This document shows positions 7,277-18,030 of a stretch of DNA of 64,000 nt, in pieces. The position numbers were made by a program, and so were the translations under genes. Origin of the DNA: Aerococcus loyolae. GTDB taxonomy: Bacteria > Bacillota > Bacilli > Lactobacillales > Aerococcaceae. Under the pieces are notes generated by a model. The model was not told the DNA's origin. It made no database searches and worked only from the letters and a program-made list of their open reading frames with translations. Position 1 is the stretch's first letter, and each line of letters starts with the position of its first letter. The DNA is taken from positions 1,426,001-1,490,000 of the forward strand of contig NZ_CP126958.1 in assembly GCF_002871915.2 (NCBI RefSeq). The letters are read 5' to 3'.

Positions 7277-8989
7277 TTATAAATGTAAAAACTGACGTAA
7301 TTTTTGCGTTTTTTCTTGTCCTAGGATAATTTCTAGCTGTTGAGACTTGATAAGCCCAATCAAATAGACCCAAATTCCTAGTAAAGCGACAAGGATAACC
7401 ATAACGAAAGCCCCTAGTTTATTAGGTTCAGGAATGATCCAGTGGAGGATCTGATAGGTTATTTCACTCATTAGCCCCATGATTAAGATCACCTTTAGGG
7501 CTGGCCAGATCCGTCCAGCTAAATCAGAAAAGCTAAATTGGATTTGCTTATAAATACATGCCAGGTAGAAGGCACACATAAAAATAAAGGCCAGTATTGA
7601 GGCATACATAGCCCCTTGGCTGCCAAAAACAGCCAGGAGCGGAAACTGAATTAATAATTTAATCCCTAGGCCTAGAACAATCCCAAAGATGGCTTTTTTC
7701 TGTTGGTCCATGGACTGCAAGGTCATCACTAAAACATAGAATAGTCCCATAGGAATAGCCATTAAACAAGAAATTTGCAAGTAAAATTCACCCAAGGGGT
7801 CATTTATCCCGTAAAGCAACTGGTAGACTGGGGCAGCGAGAACGGCTAGGCCAATGGCTGCTGGCACCATCACTAGGGTAAAGAGGTGGATACTATGTAA
7901 GACCACATCACAGGTATGGTCAAAAACCGGTTTTAAGTAGTCATCGTAAGCTGAGCGCGCCTGGAACTTAGCCAGTTCGCGGGTATAGGCATCGGTCACC
8001 ACGGGAACGGTAGTTGAGGAAATCGCCGTGGCAAATGAAATAATAATTTGAATCACCCGGCGAGCATTGGCGTTAAATACCCCATATTCATAAATTAACT
8101 GCCCTTCTCCTAGGTCACTCACCCTTTGCATGATCGGCATGAAGGTATTCATATCGATGAGGTTGACCATTTCAATGATCGAGCCCGTAATCACAAAGGG
8201 AATCGCTATGCGGACAATCTCAAATAAGAGCGTCCGGGTGGATACATAATCACTGTCCACATGACCAGCAGGGACTGCATATTTGTCGCGATTTTTGAAA
8301 TAATAGAAAGCTAAGGTCACAATCGCCATGACTGCCCCAATAAAGGCAGCAAAGGTGGAGTGACTGACCGCCTTAGCAACACTGCCATCCATGACCACAC
8401 GAATAAGATAAACCGTCGCCAACATATAAATGACACGAGCAAACTGCTCGGTGACCTGAGAAATCGCACTGGGCTTCATTTCTAAATAGGCCTGAAAATA
8501 GCCCCGCAAGATCGATAGCAAGGGAATCAAAGCCAGGGCAGGGACTAAGGAGCGGATGACTAGGATAACATCTTCCACATTACGCGCCGGCTTTCCCTGG
8601 GCTAGAAAGGGAGCCAGGAAATAAAGAGCCAGGGCACTTAAAATCCCAGTAGCAAGCATCATGACGGTGCCACTTTTAAAGAGGCGCTGGCTGGTTTGGT
8701 ACTGGCCTCTAGCCATGTAGTTGGTCATTTGCTTAGAGATCGCAGCTGGCACTCCAGCGATGGCCACAGCTAGGAATATCGAGTAATAATTATAGCCAAT
8801 CCCATAGAGGGCATTGGCTTCGGTACCGACTTGTGGGTCTCCAATCCAATGCATCCAGGGAATAATATATAAGACACCAAGAATTCTAGAAACCACACTA
8901 GCAATGGACATCCAAGCCGAACCTTCATTGAGCTTCTCCTTGGATTGCTGGTCCTGAAGAATAGAGCGGCTCCTCTCATTATCATTCAT
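7277..8989 (-). CDS. MOP-family polysaccharide/lipid II flippase (SpoVB/MurJ type)
   Basis: A 570-residue integral membrane protein, with about 14 predicted hydrophobic segments after a hydrophilic N-terminal stretch of 25 residues. The N-terminal signature GSAWMSIASVVSRILGVLYIIPW is characteristic of the SpoVB/YtgP/MurJ branch of the MOP superfamily, which flips undecaprenyl-linked sugar precursors across the membrane. In lactobacilli and streptococci the YtgP-type member is the lipid II flippase; that role is likely here but unproven, since capsule or teichoic precursor flippases look similar. Transcribed alone, and shares the malQ terminator. Confidence 0.9.
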   Translation of the reverse strand: MNDNERSRSILQDQQSKEKLNEGSAWMSIASVVSRILGVLYIIPWMHWIGDPQVGTEANALYGIGYNYYSIFLAVAIAGVPAAISKQMTNYMARGQYQTSQRLFKSGTVMMLATGILSALALYFLAPFLAQGKPARNVEDVILVIRSLVPALALIPLLSILRGYFQAYLEMKPSAISQVTEQFARVIYMLATVYLIRVVMDGSVAKAVSHSTFAAFIGAVMAIVTLAFYYFKNRDKYAVPAGHVDSDYVSTRTLLFEIVRIAIPFVITGSIIEMVNLIDMNTFMPIMQRVSDLGEGQLIYEYGVFNANARRVIQIIISFATAISSTTVPVVTDAYTRELAKFQARSAYDDYLKPVFDHTCDVVLHSIHLFTLVMVPAAIGLAVLAAPVYQLLYGINDPLGEFYLQISCLMAIPMGLFYVLVMTLQSMDQQKKAIFGIVLGLGIKLLIQFPLLAVFGSQGAMYASILAFIFMCAFYLACIYKQIQFSFSDLAGRIWPALKVILIMGLMSEITYQILHWIIPEPNKLGAFVMVILVALLGIWVYLIGLIKSQQLEIILGQEKTQKLRQFLHL

Positions 8990-9123
8990 ATTTTTACCCC
9001 AAATCTAACGTAAAATTTTGTTCATATTAATCCATTCTAATCAATAATTTTACCCAATTCAATTGAGGCCTGGATTCGTTAAGTAAACTTAAGGACTTTA
9101 AGAATCTAAGAAACCCTTATCTC

Positions 9124-10110
9124 CTAGCTTCTGATTAAATCTCTTAGCCGGGCTAAAGTATCTTTGGAAAAAGGCTGTCTGATCACACAGCCTGGCGTTA
9201 AGAGGATACGATTATCAGTTTGATTAATAGCCTTGGCTTGGGAAAGCTGGTCTTCTAGTGTTGGCCAATCCGCTTGGGTAATAGCTTCTCGACGTAAGCC
9301 CCCCATAATAAATTTATCGGTTTCTTGAATACCTTCTTCTAATTCGGGTTTCGACTCACCGATATGCCAATTAATAACCGGAAGCGGGTAATCCTTAAGA
9401 AGGTCAAACATAATATTCGCTCCGTGAATATGAAGGGTATTTAACCAAGCAGTGTCGGCTGCTTCAATAATTTTCAAGTCAAAGGGAATTCCATATTTTT
9501 GGTAGGCCTCAGGGCTCAACTTATCATGGGAAGCCATTTGACTGGCTAGATAGATCCCGTCTGCCCCCTTAGCTAGCGCCAATTGGACAAATTCAATAGT
9601 TGGTCTCGTCAAGCGTTCTAGGGCTTGTAAGAGGATGCCCTCCCCATCTGCTTCAATATATTGGTCAATCTGACCCTGGCATAGCTTATTAGCAGTGGTT
9701 AGGGGACTATGAACGGTAACCACAAGGGGAATCTCTCCCTTGGTCAGTTCCACTAAGCGCTCCAAATGTTCTAACTCTCTTTGAAAGGCCGGGGCCTGGT
9801 CGACGCTTAGCTCAGGGACCTCCCGCCAATCCTGATAGGAATGGATCGGAGTTGCTTTGACCTGGGCTACCCCACCCTTGGCTATAGCCGAAAAATCGAG
9901 GTCGACGCCATAGTCTTCCACCGTATACATGCCATTACTCATGGTTTTGATAAAATCTATGTCAAATTGGCGGGCAAAGTCATAAGTGGCTTGGCTGATG
10001 GCCTGGGGTTCTCGGTCAATTTCCGGATAATGGGTCCAAGCAGAGAATGGCGTATACCCCCTCAACTGCTTAGCCATGAAGGCTTTTAAAAGTTTTTTCT
10101 TGTCTGTCAT
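9124..10110 (-). CDS. Uroporphyrinogen-decarboxylase-family protein (probable methyltransferase-like)
   Basis: 328 residues of the UroD/COG0407 barrel family, which includes both heme-pathway decarboxylases and MtaA/CmuA-type methyl-transfer proteins. Visible segments are FDIDFIKTMSNGMY, VTVHSPLTTANKL, LHIHGANIMFDLLK and the C-terminal TPGCVIRQPF. Where methyltransferase members carry a zinc-binding H-x-C motif, this protein has H-I-H; the later GC remains. The neighbours are an amino-acid ABC transporter, not heme genes, and the gene follows the last permease by one base (TAGCATG), so a heme role is unlikely. The start is ATG 10110, with AAGGAG nine bases upstream; an upstream extension to 10128 overlaps the permease gene and is not needed. 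Substrate unknown. Confidence 0.82.
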   Translation of the reverse strand: MTDKKKLLKAFMAKQLRGYTPFSAWTHYPEIDREPQAISQATYDFARQFDIDFIKTMSNGMYTVEDYGVDLDFSAIAKGGVAQVKATPIHSYQDWREVPELSVDQAPAFQRELEHLERLVELTKGEIPLVVTVHSPLTTANKLCQGQIDQYIEADGEGILLQALERLTRPTIEFVQLALAKGADGIYLASQMASHDKLSPEAYQKYGIPFDLKIIEAADTAWLNTLHIHGANIMFDLLKDYPLPVINWHIGESKPELEEGIQETDKFIMGGLRREAITQADWPTLEDQLSQAKAINQTDNRILLTPGCVIRQPFSKDTLARLRDLIRS

Positions 10111-10111
10111 G

Positions 10112-10813
10112 CTAGACTCCTTTCTCAAATGAAATCTTCTGACTCAAGTGGTCAAAGACGACCTGCAAGAGGCCACAAATTAACCAATAAACGAGGGCCG
10201 CTGCCAGGTAAGATTCTAGATAATGGTAGGACAAGGCGGCTGCAAAGCGAGCTTGAGTAAGAATGTCAACCACACCCACAGTAAAGGCCAGGGACTGGAT
10301 CTTAATGGCCTTCAGATAAGCGTTTAAGAAGAGTGGAATGGCGACTGTTAAGGCTTGAGGAAAGATAATCCGTTGTAAGCTTTGCTTTTTAGTCATTCCG
10401 ATAGATAAGGCTGCTTCCACTTGGTCTTTACTGACTGCATTGAGGGCACCACGAATATTTTCCGACTCAATGGCTGCCTCTAATAAGGTAAAAGCGGTGA
10501 TAATCAGCAGGATATTGGGAAAATCATTGGGCTCCATACCAAAGCCGAGCAGGTTCATAAAACTAGCCGCCAGGTCCGGTAAGCTATAACGGATAATAAA
10601 TAGATGAACAATTAGCGGAACCCCCCGCATATAAGAAATAAAAATTTCTAATACTTGGTCAACAATCGGAATCCGCCGACGTCGAATTAAGGCAATTAAG
10701 GACCCTAACCCGATCCCCAAGACTAAGACAAGCAGGGCTAATAAGAGGACCCGGGGGACTGCCTGTAAGACCACTAAAATGGTATCCCATAGAACTTTAA
10801 AATCAAAACGCAT
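10112..10813 (-). CDS. Polar amino-acid ABC transporter permease (second)
   Basis: 233 residues, HisM/GlnP-type inner membrane subunit with about five membrane helices. The cytoplasmic EAA loop that docks on the ATPase is seen as EAALSIGMTKKQSLQRIIFPQ (about residues 131-151). Together with the preceding permease it should form a heterodimeric channel. The genes are separated by three bases. The start is ATG 10813. Confidence 0.92.
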   Translation of the reverse strand: MRFDFKVLWDTILVVLQAVPRVLLLALLVLVLGIGLGSLIALIRRRRIPIVDQVLEIFISYMRGVPLIVHLFIIRYSLPDLAASFMNLLGFGMEPNDFPNILLIITAFTLLEAAIESENIRGALNAVSKDQVEAALSIGMTKKQSLQRIIFPQALTVAIPLFLNAYLKAIKIQSLAFTVGVVDILTQARFAAALSYHYLESYLAAALVYWLICGLLQVVFDHLSQKISFEKGV

Positions 10814-10816
10814 AGC

Positions 10817-11506
10817 CTAGTCCTCCCTTCTCCAAATCATAGCGTAACGGTTTTCCAGCAACTTACTGATTAAGATTAATAGTGATGACATGGCCCAATA
10901 AATGAGGGCAATCGCAAAGTAGACTTCCACCTGGTAAAGACCATAGTTATTGGCAATAATAATTTCTGCCTGCCCCATCAGGTCGACTAAACCAATAAGG
11001 AAAAGTAAGGAAGTGTCCTTTAACAAATCGATCACAGCAGTCGTTAAAGACGGTAAGGCAATGGGGATAATTTGTGGAAAAATAATCCGCCAATTTCTTT
11101 GCCAGGATGTCATCCCCAAACTCAGGGCCGCTTCTTTTTGGTCTTGGCCGACAGCTAGATAGGCAGGACGGATAATTTCAGCCATAAAGGCCCCATTATA
11201 AGCCACCAAGGCTAAAATCGCTGCCGTTACCTGACTATTGGTTCCCAGTGAGATATGAAAGGGACGTAAAATAAAAGGAATCCCATAATAGGCCACGAAA
11301 AGGTGGATAATTCCTGGGGTCGACCGCATAAAGGATGTGTATATCCTTAATAGCGGGTCGACTATCGGAATCTTTTTCACCTGTAAAGAGGCCACAATAA
11401 CAGCCAGCAATAGGGAGCCAACTAAGGCAACTACAAAGACAAATAAAGTTAGCGGCAAGGTCTTTAGGAGGGCGGGGAGTATATTAATAATAAATCCAAA
11501 ATCCAT
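10817..11506 (-). CDS. Polar amino-acid ABC transporter permease (first)
   Basis: 229 residues, about five membrane helices, with the EAA loop EAALSLGMTSWQRNWRIIFPQ. It partners the following permease gene. An AAAGGAG sequence lies just upstream of the ATG. The gene is separated from the binding-protein gene by 67 bases that hold a terminator-like hairpin, which probably lowers permease expression compared with the binding protein. Confidence 0.92.
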   Translation of the reverse strand: MDFGFIINILPALLKTLPLTLFVFVVALVGSLLLAVIVASLQVKKIPIVDPLLRIYTSFMRSTPGIIHLFVAYYGIPFILRPFHISLGTNSQVTAAILALVAYNGAFMAEIIRPAYLAVGQDQKEAALSLGMTSWQRNWRIIFPQIIPIALPSLTTAVIDLLKDTSLLFLIGLVDLMGQAEIIIANNYGLYQVEVYFAIALIYWAMSSLLILISKLLENRYAMIWRRED

Positions 11507-11529
11507 AAAGCAACTCCTTTATTACAGAG

Positions 11530-11563
11530 AAAAGCGACTAATGGTTAATAACTGATTAGTCGC
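11530..11563 (-). terminator. Intra-operon hairpin after the binding-protein gene
   Basis: GCGACTAAT and ATTAGTCGC form a nine-pair stem followed on the minus strand by CTTTTC. It sits between the binding-lipoprotein gene and the permease genes and is probably a leaky terminator or mRNA-stabilising hairpin. Confidence 0.72.
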
Positions 11564-11573
11564 CTGACAACTA

Positions 11574-12395
11574 TTAATTTTCTTCACTGATTTCATAGTC
11601 GAAAATGTTCTTTCCATACCATTTTTCTGAAAGTTCTTGTAATTTACCTTCATCCGCTAGTTGTTGGATCGCCTTATCTAAAGCTTCTTTTAAATCTTCC
11701 CGGTCAGGAGCAATCATAAAGTAAGTGGCTTTGACTTGAACAGGTTGGTCAGCTGTATTCACATTTAAGCCTAATTCTTCAATAATTTGGTCGGCACCCA
11801 GGTTGGACGGCATCACAACAGCATCGGATTCGCCCTTGTCAACTGCTTGGAAACGTTCCGCAAAAGAACCTGATTCACCCAATTGGATATCAATTTGATT
11901 GTCAGGATGGGCTTCATTATAAGCGGTTAATAAGTTAAAGATTCCCCCATTCGGTGTTACCGGGTGGACCTTCTTATTGGTTAAATCATCTAAACTTTGA
12001 ATGGAATCATCATCAGCGCGCTTGTAGATTTCGATAACGCTGGCTCCAGTATGTTTTTCTGGGAAGAGGTACATGGATTCACGTTCAGGATTCTTGTAGA
12101 GTCCCCCACCGATAAAGTCATATTGTCCTGTTTCCAAACCTACTTGGGCAGCTTCAGAGTCAACACTTTCAATATTAATATTATACTCAGGCATCACTTC
12201 ATCTAAGGCTTGGATCAGCTCCACTTCGTATCCGGTTAAATTCCCCTTTTCATCGGTAAAGGATAAGGGCTTTGAAGCATTTTCAACCGCAACAGTCACG
12301 GTTTTGGCTCCGGATTCGGATCCGCCTTGGCTATTCCCGCAGGCTGCTAAAAAGAGTCCTGCTAGTACAATGATAAAAGTCTTTAATGTTTTCAT
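11574..12395 (-). CDS. Amino-acid ABC transporter substrate-binding lipoprotein
   Basis: 273 residues, SBP family 3 (periplasmic-binding-protein type II). The N-terminus is a lipoprotein signal, with lipobox LAAC at residues 17-20 followed by a Gly/Ser-rich linker, so it is tethered to the outer face of the membrane. The family signature LSFTDEKGNLTGYEVELIQAL is seen around residue 50, and FDYEISEEN forms the tail. The start overlaps the ATPase stop (TAATG). Substrate specificity (cystine, methionine, glutamine or another polar amino acid) cannot be settled by reading. Confidence 0.93.
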   Translation of the reverse strand: MKTLKTFIIVLAGLFLAACGNSQGGSESGAKTVTVAVENASKPLSFTDEKGNLTGYEVELIQALDEVMPEYNINIESVDSEAAQVGLETGQYDFIGGGLYKNPERESMYLFPEKHTGASVIEIYKRADDDSIQSLDDLTNKKVHPVTPNGGIFNLLTAYNEAHPDNQIDIQLGESGSFAERFQAVDKGESDAVVMPSNLGADQIIEELGLNVNTADQPVQVKATYFMIAPDREDLKEALDKAIQQLADEGKLQELSEKWYGKNIFDYEISEEN

Positions 12396-13159
12396 TAATT
12401 ATTCTCCTCACTTTCGGCTAAAAAGGGATGTTGGATCTTATTGACAAAGTCTCGCGTACGGACTTCCTTAGCTGCTGAAAAAATCTGTTGGGGACTTCCC
12501 GATTCAACGATTTCACCATTTTCCATGAAAACAACCTGGGAAGAAACGTATTTAGCAAAATCCATTTCATGGGTAGTAATTAACATAGTCACCCCGGTCC
12601 GAGCAATCTCTTGTAGAATCTTTAGCAATTCTGCCGAGCGTTCTGGGTCCAGTGACGAAGTCGGTTCATCTAAAAGTAAAATTTCAGGTTTTAGAGCCAC
12701 TGCCCGGGCAATTCCTACGCGTTGGGCCTGGCCTCCAGATAACTGGCTAGGATACTTATCTAAATGGTCCAACATGCCCACCTGGTCTAATTCTGCCTTG
12801 GCAATTTTTTCAGCACTTTCAGCACTCTTGCCCTGGACCGTAATTAGACCCTCTGTCACGTTCTCTAAAACGGTTTTATTTTTAAAGAGACTATAATTTT
12901 GAAAAACCATAGCCGTTCGCCGGCGGATTTCAGTAATTTCTTGTTTGGTCGCTTGGTCAGCTGCCACGGTCAAGTCATTGAGCTGGATATTTCCATGGTC
13001 AGCGGGATCGAGGAAATTAATGGTTCTTAATAAGGTGGTTTTTCCGGTACCACTGGGACCAATGATAGCAACCACTTCCCCGTCATTGACGGTTAAGTCA
13101 ATCCCCTTTAAAACTTCCTTATCAGCGAAAGTTTTGTGAATGTTCTCTAGGCGCAGCAA
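12395..13159 (-). CDS. Amino-acid ABC transporter ATP-binding protein
   Basis: 254 residues with Walker A GPSGTGKTTLL, Q-loop MVFQNYSLFKNKTV, signature LSGGQAQRVGIARA, Walker B EILLLDEPTSSLD and switch His ITTHEMDFA. It energises the HisM-type permease pair encoded downstream. The start is TTG at 13159, with GGAGGGAAG close upstream, and no ATG fits. First gene of the five-gene operon, which ends with the UroD-family gene. Confidence 0.94.
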   Translation of the reverse strand: MLRLENIHKTFADKEVLKGIDLTVNDGEVVAIIGPSGTGKTTLLRTINFLDPADHGNIQLNDLTVAADQATKQEITEIRRRTAMVFQNYSLFKNKTVLENVTEGLITVQGKSAESAEKIAKAELDQVGMLDHLDKYPSQLSGGQAQRVGIARAVALKPEILLLDEPTSSLDPERSAELLKILQEIARTGVTMLITTHEMDFAKYVSSQVVFMENGEIVESGSPQQIFSAAKEVRTRDFVNKIQHPFLAESEENN

Positions 13160-13263
13160 AGTCTTCCCTCCATTTACTTATTTTTTGTTAGTAATAATTT
13201 TAACATATTTTTCTCTCATAAAAAGCATATTGCTCAGTGAGCTGAAAGTTTTTTTATCTGCAT

Positions 13264-13313
13264 TGAAAAAAAGCGATTAACACCTGCCTTTAATGGCTAG
13301 ATATTAATCGCTT
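13264..13313 (-). terminator. Terminator-like hairpin upstream of the amino-acid ABC operon
   Basis: AAGCGATTAA pairs with TTAATCGCTT across a 23-base loop, and on the minus strand it is followed by TTTTTTTC. It can end transcription from leuS-pdxK or act as an attenuator of the ABC operon if that promoter lies upstream of it. Confidence 0.75.
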
Positions 13314-13342
13314 AATTGTTTTACTATTTATTCAGCTTATTT

Positions 13343-13545
13343 AGCAAATAATTATAATGAGCATTCGTTCTGCATTTGAAATTGGGTCGTTAAAAAGCCA
13401 TGGCACCGGTTCGGGCCTAGGTCCCTCACCTAGCGAGACTCAAATGCCTCGTACGGCTATCGCCTACGATCCATAATTCGCTTCACTTGCTTGTTCATGA
13501 CTAACTCCCCATTTCAAAGCGTCACTACTGCTCATGATTATTAAG
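13343..13545. repeat. Multi-hairpin intergenic element
   Basis: About 200 bp between pdxK and the ABC operon, clearly richer in GC than its flanks. Outer arms ATAATGAGCA and TGCTCATGATTAT are near-complementary. Inside them TTTGAAATTGGG faces CCCATTTCAAA, and two compact hairpins occur in the centre (GCCTAGGT-ccctc-ACCTAGC and CGTACGGC-tatc-GCCTACG). On the minus strand it also holds a 13-codon frame (13457-13498) with GGGGAG six bases before its ATG. It shares no motif with the hairpin repeat family above. It may be a structured RNA or a small non-autonomous repeat; no function is claimed. Confidence 0.65.
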
Positions 13546-13589
13546 TAAATAAAAATTTTATTTAATAATTAGTTGCCAAGACTTAAAAA

Positions 13590-14450
13590 TCAATTTTTTA
13601 ATTCATGAACAAAACGGTTAAGGTCGGGACAGGCTTTTTCGAAGTTCAGGCCATCTTGGTGAATATTGGGATTGTCGATTGAGGCTTGGAGAATTTTGGG
13701 CAGGGTTTCCACGGCTAAGGCGGTACTTGCTTTGAGCGAGGCCCCATTTTCACGGGCGCCAACGAATATAGAAGCAAAGATATCACCGGTTCCATGGAAA
13801 AGTCCGCCAACAAAATCCGCCTGAATCAGACCCTCAGTCTCATTGTCAGCGTCATAGTAATAGGCCCCTGTCTGTTGATCACCATCATATCCTACCCCAG
13901 TGAGAACCAGTGAAGTCGGCTGGTCACTGTCCTGGTTGATTAAAGCGGCTAAGTCTTTAGCGCTTTGATAGCCTGCCAGGCCTTCTTGATAGGGTAAGTC
14001 ATAGATAAAGGCCGCCTCGGTTTGATTGGGCATGATCACATCAGCAATATCACATAACTTGCGCATGGCCTTGGCATAGGCCTCATCAAAACCGGGATAA
14101 AACTTGCCTTGGTCAGCCATAACTGGGTCTAGGTAAATCTTCCCACCGGCCTTAATTAATTGAGGTAATTTTTCAATTAAGAAGTCAATTTGCTCAATAC
14201 TTCCCAAATAACCGACATAAACAGCGTCAAACTTTAGCCCAAAGGATTGCCAGTGACCAACAATCTTAGCCATTTCATCACTGAGGTCCAGATAGGTATA
14301 GCCTTCAAAACCTGGTCCCGTATGGGTAGACAAGAGTGAGGTGGGTAATAAGGTCCCCGCTAATTCCATCATGGCTAAGATAGGTAAGGCTACTGTTGAA
14401 GAACACTTACCGTAGCAGGAAATATCATGGACGATTAAAATATTCTTCAT
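13590..14450 (-). CDS. Pyridoxal/pyridoxamine kinase
   Basis: 286 residues of the ribokinase-like PdxK/PdxY family, which phosphorylates vitamin B6 vitamers in the salvage route to pyridoxal phosphate. The N-terminus MKNILIVHDISCYGKCSST is typical of the family. Further segments are YLDPVMADQGKFYPGF, MPNQTEAAFI and the catalytic loop GGLFHGTGDIFASI with the general-base Asp. It begins 12 bases after leuS with no terminator between them, so it should be transcribed from the T-box controlled leuS promoter. No de novo B6 genes are in the window. Confidence 0.92.
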   Translation of the reverse strand: MKNILIVHDISCYGKCSSTVALPILAMMELAGTLLPTSLLSTHTGPGFEGYTYLDLSDEMAKIVGHWQSFGLKFDAVYVGYLGSIEQIDFLIEKLPQLIKAGGKIYLDPVMADQGKFYPGFDEAYAKAMRKLCDIADVIMPNQTEAAFIYDLPYQEGLAGYQSAKDLAALINQDSDQPTSLVLTGVGYDGDQQTGAYYYDADNETEGLIQADFVGGLFHGTGDIFASIFVGARENGASLKASTALAVETLPKILQASIDNPNIHQDGLNFEKACPDLNRFVHELKN

Positions 14451-14462
14451 GCAATTTCCTTC

Positions 14463-16877
<2,415 letters not shown>

Positions 16878-16911
16878 TATGTAATCCCCTTCCATTTCAA
16901 CATGAAATATT

Positions 16912-17137
16912 TACCTAAAAAAAAAGCCCCCTTATACAAGTTATCTTGCATAAATAGGACGAATGATCGTGGTACCACCTACGTTGGCTCTCTTCTTACC
17001 CTTAACGCAGGTGAGACGGCAAACAAGTTGCGTGTGAATCATCAGACGAGTTCACTGTTAGGAATAAGATGTTTTCACCAAGCACATCCTCGCTAAGTAT
17101 TCCGCCCAAGTTACTACTTCTGAGTCGTCTTCATACT
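16912..17137 (-). promoter_or_regulatory. T-box leader of leuS-pdxK
   Basis: On the minus strand the T-box core AGGTGGTACCACG (about 16970-16982) is followed by a hairpin (TATGCAAG/CTTGTATA) and nine T, the terminator form. Stem I is closed by GACGA/TCGTC and contains an AGTA bulge sequence, with a CTC triplet (in GTGAACTCGTC) at the place expected for the Leu specifier. Uncharged tRNA-Leu should allow read-through into leuS and the pyridoxal kinase gene. Confidence 0.92.
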
Positions 17138-17143
17138 TATGCC

Positions 17144-17172
17144 ATTGTATCACGCTTTAGACCCAGGAGCAA
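17144..17172 (-). promoter_or_regulatory. Promoter of leuS
   Basis: TTGCTC and TACAAT with a 17-base spacer on the minus strand, just before the T-box leader. Confidence 0.72.
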
Positions 17173-17269
17173 CTTTATTTATCTTTGGGAATTTCTTTCA
17201 GGCAATGGCTCACCTTTAGTAAAAATATATGCTAAAATAAATAAAAGATAAAAAAGAGGAGGTGATCTG

Positions 17270-17956
17270 ATGCAAGCCATACACTATTACTTTATCCGCC
17301 ATGGAGAGACCGAAGCCAACCAAAACAAGCTGGCTGGTCAAGAAAAAGTACAAGGCTGGACCGATACCCCCCTAACCCGGGTAGGTCAAGCACAAATGGC
17401 CGATTTAGCTGACCACTTTAAAAATATTCCCTTGGATTTAGCCTACTCAAGTGACATGCCAAGGAGTCAAACGAGTGCCCAAATTCTCTTATCGAGTCAG
17501 CCCCAAGGCCTAATAGCAACTCCCTTAAAAGAATTTCGTGAGATTTATTACGGCGGTATGGAAGGGCAGCCCATCGAAGTAGCCTGGCCCGAAAGCTTGC
17601 AGGAAATGGTCCACCACATGCGAGAAGAAGGCATCCCTCAATCACAATTTGTGCCTAATGTTATTGATGGCATTAGCCACCGTGATCCTAAAGGCTTAGC
17701 TGAAGATTTTATGACCTTTTGGAACCGCCTAGAAAGTGGGATGATGCAGGTCCATGATGAGGCTTTAGAATACCGCCTAGACCATATGAAACCCGAAATC
17801 AATGTCGCCATCGTCTCCCACCATACCCCGATCTCTGCCTTTCTGCACGAGGTCTTGGCTGATTTTGACTTAGCCGAGGTGCTAGACTACGGTCACTATG
17901 CCCATGTTTCCTACCATGATGGTTTCTATGAACTAATCGAGTGGAATATGAGTTAA
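17270..17956 (+). CDS. Histidine phosphatase family protein (phosphoglycerate-mutase-like)
   Basis: 228 residues with the branch-1 histidine phosphatase signature: FIRHGETEANQNKL (phospho-His, first Arg), SSDMPRSQTSAQIL (second Arg), EFREIYYGGMEGQP and a second His in AIVSHHTPISAF. The family removes phosphate from sugars, nucleotides or proteins; the substrate is not given by the sequence. It is not the glycolytic mutase, because the active-site spacing and length are those of the small-molecule phosphatase branch. A very strong RBS (GAGGAGGTGATC) precedes the ATG. Monocistronic, divergent from leuS. Confidence 0.88.
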   Translation: MQAIHYYFIRHGETEANQNKLAGQEKVQGWTDTPLTRVGQAQMADLADHFKNIPLDLAYSSDMPRSQTSAQILLSSQPQGLIATPLKEFREIYYGGMEGQPIEVAWPESLQEMVHHMREEGIPQSQFVPNVIDGISHRDPKGLAEDFMTFWNRLESGMMQVHDEALEYRLDHMKPEINVAIVSHHTPISAFLHEVLADFDLAEVLDYGHYAHVSYHDGFYELIEWNMS

Positions 17957-17982
17957 AGAAGTAAAAGATCTTGTATAAAAAT

Positions 17983-18030
17983 AAAAACCGGATGAATCAG
18001 TGTAAAGAATCACTGATCCATTCGGTTTCT
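17983..18030. terminator. Bidirectional terminator between the phosphatase gene and folC
   Basis: AAACCG-GATG-ATCAGTG pairs with CACTGAT-CCAT-CGGTTT, with A and T runs on both sides. Confidence 0.87.

Noticed and set aside
9124..10110. Heme biosynthesis gene hemE.
   Set aside because: No other heme genes are nearby, operon context is an amino-acid importer, and sequence features fit the wider UroD-like methyl-transfer group better.
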